Source of the DNA: Candidatus Woesearchaeota archaeon
GTDB taxonomy: Archaea; Nanobdellota; Nanobdellia; Woesearchaeales; JAGWAF01
Direction: 5' to 3'
Length of the DNA stretch: 42,871 nt
NCBI GenBank assembly: GCA_018303205.1
Contig: JAGVYP010000034.1
Coordinates: 1 to 42,871 of the forward strand
The position numbers and the translations under genes are program-made. The notes below the pieces were generated by a model, which saw only the letters and a list, made by a program, of their open reading frames with translations, was not told where the DNA came from and did no database searches. Within the stretch, counting starts at the first letter, position 1; each line of letters starts with the position of its first letter. This document shows positions 36,786-42,871 of the stretch, piece by piece.

Positions 36786-37782
36786 ATGAGCAAGAATAAA
36801 GCATTAGCAAAAGGAAAAAAGAAAGATGCTGTAGAAATAGCAGAAAGAAAAAAAGCAACTTCTTCAGAAAAAATAAAAGAATTTGAAGCAGAACTCGCAA
36901 AAACCAAGTACAATAAGAGAACCCAATTCCACATAGGTCTTGTCAAGGCAAAAATAGCAAAACTCAAAGAAAAAGAAGCAGCACGGGGAAAGGGAGGGGG
37001 AGGTAGTGAGGGTTTTACCGTACGAAAATCAGGAGATGCTACCGTCGTTCTTCTCTGATTTCCTTCAGTAGGAAAATCTACCCTCTTGAACAGCTTAACG
37101 AACGCAAATTCACCCGTAGGAGCATACGCTTTTACTACAGTAAGTGTTATTCCAGGACTTCTCGAATACAATCACGCAAAAATTCAAATCCTTGACGTTC
37201 CTGGAATCGTGTACGGAGCTGCAAGCGGAAAAGGAAGAGGGAAAGAAGTACTCCAAGTCATTAGAAACGCAGATTTGATCCTGATCATTATTGACGTGTT
37301 CCATCCCGAACACCATCAAGCTTTGCTTAACGAGGTGTATGAAACAGGAGTACGATTAAATCAAGAAAAGCCTGATGTGAAAATTACCAAAAAATCACGA
37401 GGAGGCATCTTAGTGGGAAATACAGTTCCCCTTCATTTTATAGACAAAGAAACCATCGAAGCTATGGCACGAGAAATGGGATTAGTTAATGGTGAAATTC
37501 TCATAAGAAGTGATATCACCCCAGAACAACTTATCGACGTTATTGAAGGAAATAAGATTTATACTCCTGCAATTACGGTTTTGAACAAAATAGATCTCGT
37601 GGACGATCATAAAGGATGATAGTACTATCCGATCAGTGTGTGAAAAATTACACAAGGATTTTGTAACCAAATTCAAATTTGCAAGAATCTGGGGAACATC
37701 AGCAAAATTTGAAGGACAACAATTTCATAAACTAGACCACAGACTCCAAGACGGAGATATTTTGGAGCTCCACATACGATGA
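36786..37782 (+). pseudogene. Broken DRG-family GTPase gene
   Basis: DRG (developmentally regulated GTP-binding) proteins are ribosome-associated GTPases with N-terminal helices, a GTPase domain and a C-terminal TGS domain. Here 90 codons (ending SGDATVVLL) are followed by an in-frame TGA at 37056-37058, then FPSVGKSTLLNSLTNANSPV in the same frame. The TGA replaces the Gly codon before the P-loop. The frame continues through G2-G4 (VLNKIDLV) to DDHKG and stops at 37617. The TGS part then resumes in another frame at about 37621 (STIRSVCEKLHKDFVTKFKF...DGDILELHIR), with roughly 70 residues missing. Confidence 0.9.
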
Positions 37783-38180
37783 AATTTACCTGTCACGGAC
37801 ACCCTCATATGAAAGCAAGCCATGCAAGCACCTTTGAATTCACAAAAGAAAAAGAAATGACAACCCAAGGAACATGTATTCTAGGAGTCCATTGTGATTT
37901 CTCTTTAAAAGAAATAGAGAAACTTATAGAAGAAAATGATTTTATTGAAGGAAAAATAAAAATAGAAAAAGAAACAGTGTCGTTTTTTTCAAAAATAAAC
38001 AAAGACTTTTGCCATCAGAAAGAAATCGTATTTCGGAAAAGCGGTTTTCTCTCAGAACGCACCCTGGGAATTTTTTGTGACAAAAGCGCTCATGATCTTT
38101 CAAGAACCATGAGAAAAATGATAAAAAATAAAAACCAAAACATAGAGGTGGAACTCCTTGGCAAGAAAAACACTGAGTAA
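37779..38180 (+). CDS. DUF371 protein
   Basis: The 133-residue protein matches the archaeal family DUF371 (COG2090): MKFTCHGHPHMKASHASTFE, then EMTTQGTCILGVHCDFS at about 26-43 and KSAHDLSRTMRKMIKN near the end. The role of the family is unknown. Its ATG overlaps the stop of the DRG pseudogene, so the pre-existing operon order was DRG-DUF371-PUA, and reading through the broken gene may reduce its expression. It overlaps the PUA gene start by 23 nt. Confidence 0.85.
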   Translation: MKFTCHGHPHMKASHASTFEFTKEKEMTTQGTCILGVHCDFSLKEIEKLIEENDFIEGKIKIEKETVSFFSKINKDFCHQKEIVFRKSGFLSERTLGIFCDKSAHDLSRTMRKMIKNKNQNIEVELLGKKNTE

Positions 38181-38616
38181 GTCAGATATCAACACCTGGA
38201 ATAAGAAAATTCAAGAAAATTATAGCATAGAAGACTTTCTTGACAAAAAAGAAAAAATAGAAATAGAAGATGAAAAATTTATAGTCATCAATAATGAAAA
38301 AGCATTCTTCTTGGAAAATGAAAAAATAATCCCTACTTTAAAATTTCTTCAAAAAAAAAATATTTTGAAAAAAGTAACTGTTGACATGGGAGCTGTTAAA
38401 TTCGTTGTCAATGGAGCAGACATCATGAGGCCGGGCATTGTTTTACTTGAAGAACGTATTATGAAAGATTCCTATGTTGTTATTGTTGACGAGAAAAATA
38501 AAAAACCATTATCTGTTGGAAAAATGCTCTTTACAGGAGAAGAAGTTTTATCTATGAAAACGGGAAAAGTCATTAAGAATATACACTGGATAGGAGATGA
38601 CTTATGGAAGAGTTAA
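38158..38616 (+). CDS. PUA-domain RNA-binding protein, MCT-1/COG2016-like
   Basis: The 152-residue protein has an N-terminal pre-PUA domain (residues 1-70) and a PUA domain from about 72 (VDMGAVKFVVNGADIMRPGI, then VGKMLFTGEEVLSM). This layout is that of the archaeal homologue of MCT-1/Tma20, linked to translation initiation or recycling. The start is TTG at 38158, chosen because GAGGTGG precedes it. The last 163 nt recur at 39843-40015. The copy at 38158 is the intact one. Confidence 0.85.
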   Translation: MARKTLSKSDINTWNKKIQENYSIEDFLDKKEKIEIEDEKFIVINNEKAFFLENEKIIPTLKFLQKKNILKKVTVDMGAVKFVVNGADIMRPGIVLLEERIMKDSYVVIVDEKNKKPLSVGKMLFTGEEVLSMKTGKVIKNIHWIGDDLWKS

Positions 38617-39632
38617 CGATTTATTTTTATCTCAGCGTATTTTTTCCCTTGTACACGAGCTATAGCTTCATTAATAGATGTATGACCTAGTCCAGCAACA
38701 ATAGCTAATGGAGTAAACGGTTGTGCATATTCCATCCATGCTCTGCTTCTTCCCTCTATAACAATAGTGTCAAATTCTTGTAAAACATGAGTGATAAAAC
38801 CATTACCCCTATAATGAGATGCAGGATGTTTTGCGATGCCTTCCCTATATGCTATGTTCTGAAGAAATTCAGCACTACTAGCAAAAGAACGAAATAGAGC
38901 TTGAAGAGAAGCATCGCTTGTTTTAGATGCGTAACTGTCCATATGCTCTACAAAAGCATATTTATTTTCAAAAAAATAATGAAGAAGACGATTTACCATG
39001 ATCTCGGAGGTATCTTGAAACAATGCTGGATCTTCTAAACCAATAACTTCAACTCCTTTTTCTCGGAGAGGTTTCACAAAGTTAAATTGATTCCCTACTT
39101 GCCTGTTAGAGTAAGCAAAACTATAAGCATTAAGTAACAAAAAAGTTATTGCATCTATATTTTCACATAGTCCCTTTACTTCTTCTTGAGGTATAGCTCC
39201 TTTTAATCCAAGTATTTTTATCGTTTGCATATTTTTTTGAGGATCAAAAAAGGAAGTTATCTCCTCCCATAATGCTTCTCTTGCCGCTAGATGTGCACGA
39301 TAAGGTGGTTCTAATGCAGCATACACTTTATCGTCAATAACACCTTGCGGAAGACCTTCCAAACCAACCCTCTCTACTCCTGAAAGTTCTACTACACGAA
39401 CTATATCTTCCGTAGGTGTCTTGTAATGATCGACTCCAAAGAATAGATAATCGAATTCTTCCTTTTTTTGATCTTCTGTTGATAATAATAGACGACCTCC
39501 TATCAATGCAAGTAATGTCGTTCCTCCTGCAATGCCCAGTGCTGTTCTTCGAGAAATGAGCTTAGAAGGAAGAGCCTGCACAGGAGTCCTTTTTTCCTCC
39601 CCTCTTGTTTGTTTCTTTTTGGTCATCAGCAT
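38613..39632 (-). CDS. Predicted Tat-exported protein, function unknown
   Basis: The 339-residue protein starts with a basic stretch and SRRTALGIAGGTTLLALIGG (about 27-46), a Tat-type signal with twin arginines, then an outer domain of about 280 residues. Segments such as VERVGLEGLPQG and LAIVAGLGHTSINEA recall TraB/ChaN-like folds, but I would not assign the family. Only one gene with a Tat-like signal is seen here; no tat genes are in view. It lies between two copies of the PUA 3' end, inside a repeated cassette. Confidence 0.6.
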   Translation of the reverse strand: MLMTKKKQTRGEEKRTPVQALPSKLISRRTALGIAGGTTLLALIGGRLLLSTEDQKKEEFDYLFFGVDHYKTPTEDIVRVVELSGVERVGLEGLPQGVIDDKVYAALEPPYRAHLAAREALWEEITSFFDPQKNMQTIKILGLKGAIPQEEVKGLCENIDAITFLLLNAYSFAYSNRQVGNQFNFVKPLREKGVEVIGLEDPALFQDTSEIMVNRLLHYFFENKYAFVEHMDSYASKTSDASLQALFRSFASSAEFLQNIAYREGIAKHPASHYRGNGFITHVLQEFDTIVIEGRSRAWMEYAQPFTPLAIVAGLGHTSINEAIARVQGKKYAEIKINR

Positions 39633-39842
39633 CTCTTAAGAGGGAAACTATATTTAAAGGTGAGCTGAGCAGATACTTACGGCAATCTCCTGTTATCGCA
39701 TAATGATTATTTTGCCTTATAAAATACGCATTGTTACAACTTGTCGCAATCAAAAGCAAATGCATAAGATTCGCATTCTTTACATGATCTACTTGTTTTT
39801 GATCACTCAAAAACATACCTTGAGGAGTATACCCCACTCCTG
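39633..39842 (-). other. Promoter and residual sequence between cassette units
   Basis: On the minus strand CCTTTAAATATAG near 39645-39660 is the TATA box of the Tat-exported protein gene. CTTACGGCAATCTCCT at 39676-39691 matches the 3' end of the PUA gene at 40897 (15 of 16 bases). The remaining ~150 nt contain an open but unrecognised minus-strand frame that may be a gene remnant. Confidence 0.5.
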
Positions 39843-40016
39843 TTACTTGAAGAACGTATTATGAAAGATTCGTATGTTGTTATTGTTGACGAGAAAAATA
39901 AAAAACCATTATCTGTTGGAAAAATGCTCTTTACAGGAGAAGAAGTTTCACTTATGAAAACAGGAAAAGTCATTAAGAATATACACTGGATAGGAGATGA
40001 CTTATGGAAGAGTTAG
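39843..40016 (+). pseudogene. Duplicated 3' end of the PUA gene
   Basis: This segment repeats 38453-38615 at an offset of 1,390 nt and encodes LLEERIMKDSYVVIVDEKNK to the end and a TAG stop. Differences from the intact gene are few: TCC to TCG and ACG to ACA (silent), and LS to SL near the end. It has no start codon of its own. The near-silent differences suggest the copy came from a functional gene, perhaps of a related strain. Confidence 0.85.
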
Positions 40017-40025
40017 TTTTTCTTT

Positions 40026-40865
40026 TTAGGGTGGGGTTCTTTCACAAATAGCAACACTAGATTCTGTTATATCACTTACCCCGGGTACTCCCCCAAGAGC
40101 AGTTCCATCTAACGCTGTATTAATATCAGATAATTTACTTATAGCTGCTTGTTGTTTTTCTTCCAAAGACTGATACGTTGGAAAAAATACAAAAGCATCA
40201 CCACTAACACTTCCATCAGCGATAGAACCAAGCGAAAGAAGTTGCCCAAGAGACCAACTGTCTGTAGCAATTTCAGGCTCTTTAAAAGATGCATCACCAA
40301 TCCATCTTGGTAACTTATCTTCTTTAATATGTTTAACAATTTGATCATAATTAGCCTGCGCTCTCGCAAGTCCATGAGGATCATTTTTGAATTTTGCAGG
40401 ATCTGGCTTAAACTTATCAAGCTTACCTCCTACATTATCCTCAAAAAAGTCATAGTTATCTTCCACCTTTTTCCAATAATCTTCCCAATAACCTAACTCT
40501 TCTTTAATTGATTCAATCCTTTTAGCTTTTTCTTCAGGTGTTTCTTCCTCTGGAGGATTATCTTCTTCATCAAATCGAGAATTGTACATCCCCTTAAACC
40601 AATTTTTATTCGGTACAAATGCAGAAATCTCAGTACTATCCTGACTTGATAAACTTGGATAATTGTATGCTTCACTACGTTCCTCCTTCCAAGAGATCTC
40701 AGAATATTGTGGATTTCCCCCAACTTTAGTAATCTCACCTTTTGCTGCTTGCCCCACTTTTGTTTCTGAAGGCGTAAAAGGACTCAATATGACTAATGAA
40801 CCTACTATTGCAACAATAACTACAACAAGTAAAGGTAAGAATTCAGACAAAGATTGTTTGGTCAC
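40026..40865 (-). CDS. Membrane-anchored surface protein
   Basis: The 279-residue product has an N-terminal helix (LPLLVVVIVAIVGSLVIL, about 10-27) and an acidic, helical outer domain (EEDNPPEEETPEEKAKRIESI at about 98-118), ending SSVAICERTPP. The helix type matches the surface protein at 27788. TATA box TTTAAATATAG (about 40882-40892, minus strand) lies 17-27 nt upstream. It occupies the second unit of the repeated cassette in the same position as the Tat-exported protein in the first. No family is recognised. Confidence 0.6.
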   Translation of the reverse strand: MTKQSLSEFLPLLVVVIVAIVGSLVILSPFTPSETKVGQAAKGEITKVGGNPQYSEISWKEERSEAYNYPSLSSQDSTEISAFVPNKNWFKGMYNSRFDEEDNPPEEETPEEKAKRIESIKEELGYWEDYWKKVEDNYDFFEDNVGGKLDKFKPDPAKFKNDPHGLARAQANYDQIVKHIKEDKLPRWIGDASFKEPEIATDSWSLGQLLSLGSIADGSVSGDAFVFFPTYQSLEEKQQAAISKLSDINTALDGTALGGVPGVSDITESSVAICERTPP

Positions 40866-40896
40866 ACTCTTTTTTAAGGAATGCTATATTTAAATC

Positions 40897-41355
40897 TTAC
40901 GGCAATCTTCTCGTTTTGGGATAGAAATTCAATAATTTATTTTCTTTCTTTATCGATGTTCCGATAATGTCTCTTTTCGTTCTTAGAATAATATAACCTT
41001 CAAGATCAGTTTCTTTTTCTAAATCTTTTCCTTGAAGATAAGAAAGTGCTTCTTCTTCTGCTATTTCAAGAACATGTTGAGTAGCAGTCTTTCCAATCAG
41101 TTGTGCACCTTCAATGCTTGGCCTAAAATCTTTTTCCTGCAATTCACCCAGATACAAACCAATCGTGTTGATATTAAAGTTTTGAAAATGAATCTGGGCA
41201 ATTTCAGGGTTAGTAATAAAAACTTTATTTTCTTTGGTATTCAGAAAAAAAACAAGATTTTCATCAAGCTCTGCACCCCATTGCTCCCTGATGAGATTCC
41301 TAATTTGTTTAATCTCTTTCGATTTGAGAACTTTTAGATTTTTAAGGCCTGACAT
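40897..41355 (-). CDS. PUA-like RNA-binding protein, COG3270-like
   Basis: The 152-residue protein ends FRPSIEGAQLIGKTATQHVL...YLQGKDLEKETDLEGYIILRTKRDIIGTSIKKENKLLNFYPKTRRLP (shown in parts), the PUA-like C-terminal domain seen in archaeal NOL1/NOP2-type rRNA methylases and in stand-alone form (COG3270). The N-terminus IKQIRNLIREQWGAEL is the preceding helix pair. A methylase domain is absent. The divergent HAD gene shares the TATA region 41365-41385. The last 16 nt are repeated at 39676-39691. Confidence 0.75.
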   Translation of the reverse strand: MSGLKNLKVLKSKEIKQIRNLIREQWGAELDENLVFFLNTKENKVFITNPEIAQIHFQNFNINTIGLYLGELQEKDFRPSIEGAQLIGKTATQHVLEIAEEEALSYLQGKDLEKETDLEGYIILRTKRDIIGTSIKKENKLLNFYPKTRRLP

Positions 41356-41409
41356 ACTTAAGGGGGTGAAGAAGAGGTTTTATAAATATTTGGTAATTCT
41401 TTTGATAGA

Positions 41410-42021
41410 ATGATCAAAGCTGTTATTTTTGACTGGAGCGGAACACTCAGCAATAACCTATTTGCATTCAAACAAGTATGCGATAGGATCTTTACAAAAT
41501 TTGGGAAGAAACCTATTTCTCTTGAAGAAATACGAGAAAAATTTGAAACTCCTTACATGAAATTTTGGAACACCTACCTGCCAGAACTAAGTAAGGAAGA
41601 ACAGGATAAGCTCTATGAAGAAGCAATACATGAAGCAGAAGAAGCTTTTCTCTTTGATGGTGTTTTAGAGGTAATTCAGGAACTTCATAGAAAAGGAGTT
41701 CAATTATTCGTTATAAGTTCAGATCCTTATTCAAAACTTCTTCTAGAAGCAAAAGAGTATGGAATATCTGATTTTTTCTTAGAACTGATTGGGGGAGTGC
41801 ATGAAAAAGAATACGCTTTGTTATCCCTTATCAAAAAATATGATCTTGACAGATCAAAAACAATTTTTATTGGGGACACCTGTGGTGATATTCGTGCAGG
41901 AAAAAAAGCAGGAGTAACAACAATCGGAATAAGCTGGGGATTTAATGTGAAAGAAAAACTCCTTGCTGCAAAACCTGATTTTATCTTTGATGATATTCGA
42001 GAAATAAAAAAACTGTTCTAA
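41410..42021 (+). CDS. HAD-family phosphohydrolase-like protein
   Basis: The 203-residue protein belongs to the HAD superfamily: motif I FDWSGTLS with nucleophile D8, helical cap (about 15-90), motif II VISSDPYSK, and motif IV GDTCGDIRAGKKAGVTTIG. The residue two after the nucleophile is Ser (DWSGT), where most phosphatases have Asp as acid/base; this resembles subgroups other than phosphoglycolate phosphatase. A leaderless start after TATA box GGTTTTATAAATA (about 41372-41384). It overlaps the convergent aIF5B stop by 4 nt. Confidence 0.85.
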   Translation: MIKAVIFDWSGTLSNNLFAFKQVCDRIFTKFGKKPISLEEIREKFETPYMKFWNTYLPELSKEEQDKLYEEAIHEAEEAFLFDGVLEVIQELHRKGVQLFVISSDPYSKLLLEAKEYGISDFFLELIGGVHEKEYALLSLIKKYDLDRSKTIFIGDTCGDIRAGKKAGVTTIGISWGFNVKEKLLAAKPDFIFDDIREIKKLF

Positions 42022-42871
42022 ACACCCCATACGGGATTTTGTTCTCTCATGATCTGAGCTATCTCTTTCAAAACTTGCTTTTCATCAGCTGTTAAGAATT
42101 GTTTATATTCTTTTAAGATTCTAAAATCATGTTCAGAAAGTACTGTATAAAGAACATCATCTTCATGCAATTGCCTGCCCATCGTAACATTGGTTAAAGA
42201 AGCTGCCAATTGCTTTCCTTTCTCTGCAGTTTGCACTGCTTTCTTTTCATGCTGCATACCTTTTAAAGTTGTTAATGCTTCTCCTTTTTTATTCATCAAT
42301 TGTTCATTATTTTTTAATGTTCCCCCTAATACTTCAATGCCCACAATTGCAGGATTCGTTTGTCTGAAGATAAAACCTTTTAAAATTTGCAATTTAGCAG
42401 GTCTCGTTACCGTTTCTAGTTCTTTCGCTTCTTGTTTTTTTCTTTCTTCTATTTGCCATTTTTCAAAGTCATCCAAAAGACTATAAATGATGTTATGCGT
42501 GATCACTTTTACTTTATCAGGAGCAGGAACTTCACTCATGACATTAAAACCTAAGATAACTGCAGTTAATGGGTCAGTTTCATAATTTGTTTCGGCATCA
42601 ACAATATTTTTTTTCGTAATATTTCCGATACTTGCATGCCTAATGGGAACATTTTTTTCTTTCAAGATCCTCTCTAAAGCTTCTAAGCCTCCTAAGGAAT
42701 CGGCTTTGAGAATAATTCCTTTCTCTTGCGTTTCAATAAGAATTTCATTTACTTCTTTTTGCACTTGAGCTTTTATAGATTTCAAATCCTCTTCTTTTTG
42801 AACAGAAAGCAAAGGCATACCCACTAAAGCGCCTTCTAATTCTTTGGCTGCGATATTTACACCTGTCGCTG
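42018..42871 (-). CDS. Translation initiation factor aIF5B, C-terminal part (partial)
   Basis: The frame runs off the window's right edge and ends at 42018, giving about 284 residues. It begins within domain II/III (TGVNIAAKELEGALVGMPLL) and continues through the aIF5B helix and domain IV (GFIFRQTNPAIVGIEVLGGT, AASLTNVTMGRQLHEDDVLY). aIF5B joins the ribosomal subunits with initiator tRNA and also delivers the 60S-like subunit. The GTPase domain lies outside the window, and its fate cannot be seen. Confidence 0.93.
   Translation of the reverse strand, partial: ATGVNIAAKELEGALVGMPLLSVQKEEDLKSIKAQVQKEVNEILIETQEKGIILKADSLGGLEALERILKEKNVPIRHASIGNITKKNIVDAETNYETDPLTAVILGFNVMSEVPAPDKVKVITHNIIYSLLDDFEKWQIEERKKQEAKELETVTRPAKLQILKGFIFRQTNPAIVGIEVLGGTLKNNEQLMNKKGEALTTLKGMQHEKKAVQTAEKGKQLAASLTNVTMGRQLHEDDVLYTVLSEHDFRILKEYKQFLTADEKQVLKEIAQIMREQNPVWGV

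Noticed and set aside
37056-37058. UGA recoded as glycine in the DRG gene
   Set aside because: TGA ends several intact genes here (rpl1, rpl10, rpo12), and the same DRG gene has a second lesion.
39562-39837. Minus-strand 91-residue frame
   Set aside because: It overlaps the start of the Tat-exported protein gene in another frame; the upstream part may be a remnant but no family or ribosome binding site supports a gene.

Overview
This window is from an archaeon. It carries uL1, uL10, P1, eS24, eS27a, eL40 and eL43, RNA polymerase subunits Rpo7 and Rpo12, aIF5A, aIF5B, aRF1, prefoldin beta, a class I CCA-adding enzyme, TrmB- and Lrp-type regulators, archaeal TATA boxes about 25-30 nt before start codons, and tRNA genes with bulge-helix-bulge introns. 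The AT-rich sequence, the many short predicted surface proteins with one N-terminal membrane helix, and the trimmed information-processing operons suggest a DPANN lineage such as Woesearchaeota or Pacearchaeota. That placement is inference.

Layout. 1-4.2 kb: a partial unknown gene, then uL1, uL10, P1 and a coiled-coil protein. 4.0-9.4 kb: mostly minus-strand eS27a, eS24, Rpo7, a PIN protein and two Cys-tailed surface proteins, with the CCA enzyme on plus. 9.4-11.8 kb: nurA between two inverted copies of one structured element, with copies of a second structured family on either side. 11.8-16.8 kb: Pcm, the tRNA G10 methylase, small regulators and an RHH-nucleotidyltransferase fusion. 16.8-24.3 kb: a TrmB regulator divergent from a tight operon of one LMW-phosphatase-like protein and three proteins ending in a phosphohistidine swivel domain, then TrmJ, an unknown gene and a second TrmB. 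24.3-29.8 kb: site-2 protease, eL40, aIF5A, a HEPN-MNT pair with an operator array, and surface proteins. 29.9-34.7 kb: aRF1 with a 505-residue intein, nested hairpins, tRNA-Leu, a double Lrp regulator, and tRNA-Pro. 34.7-42.9 kb: the eL43-Rpo12-Pcc1-like-prefoldin-UPF0147 operon, MscS, a broken DRG GTPase gene, DUF371, a PUA protein, a tandemly repeated surface-gene cassette, a HAD protein and partial aIF5B.

Most notable. (1) At least six intergenic copies of an undescribed ~100-150 nt structured element keep the same unpaired core while stems change with compensation. They often sit directly on stop codons. (2) A second family of ~165-207 nt, two copies, flanks nurA. (3) Both tRNA genes have a canonical BHB intron in the T-loop at the same position (59/60). 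(4) The aRF1 intein splits the catalytic GGQ and carries an XRE-type HTH. (5) The TrmB/LMW-PTP/triple-swivel operon looks like a compact phosphotransfer system with no kinase or PEP-binding domain. (6) The normally universal DRG gene has an in-frame stop in its P-loop and a frameshifting deletion.
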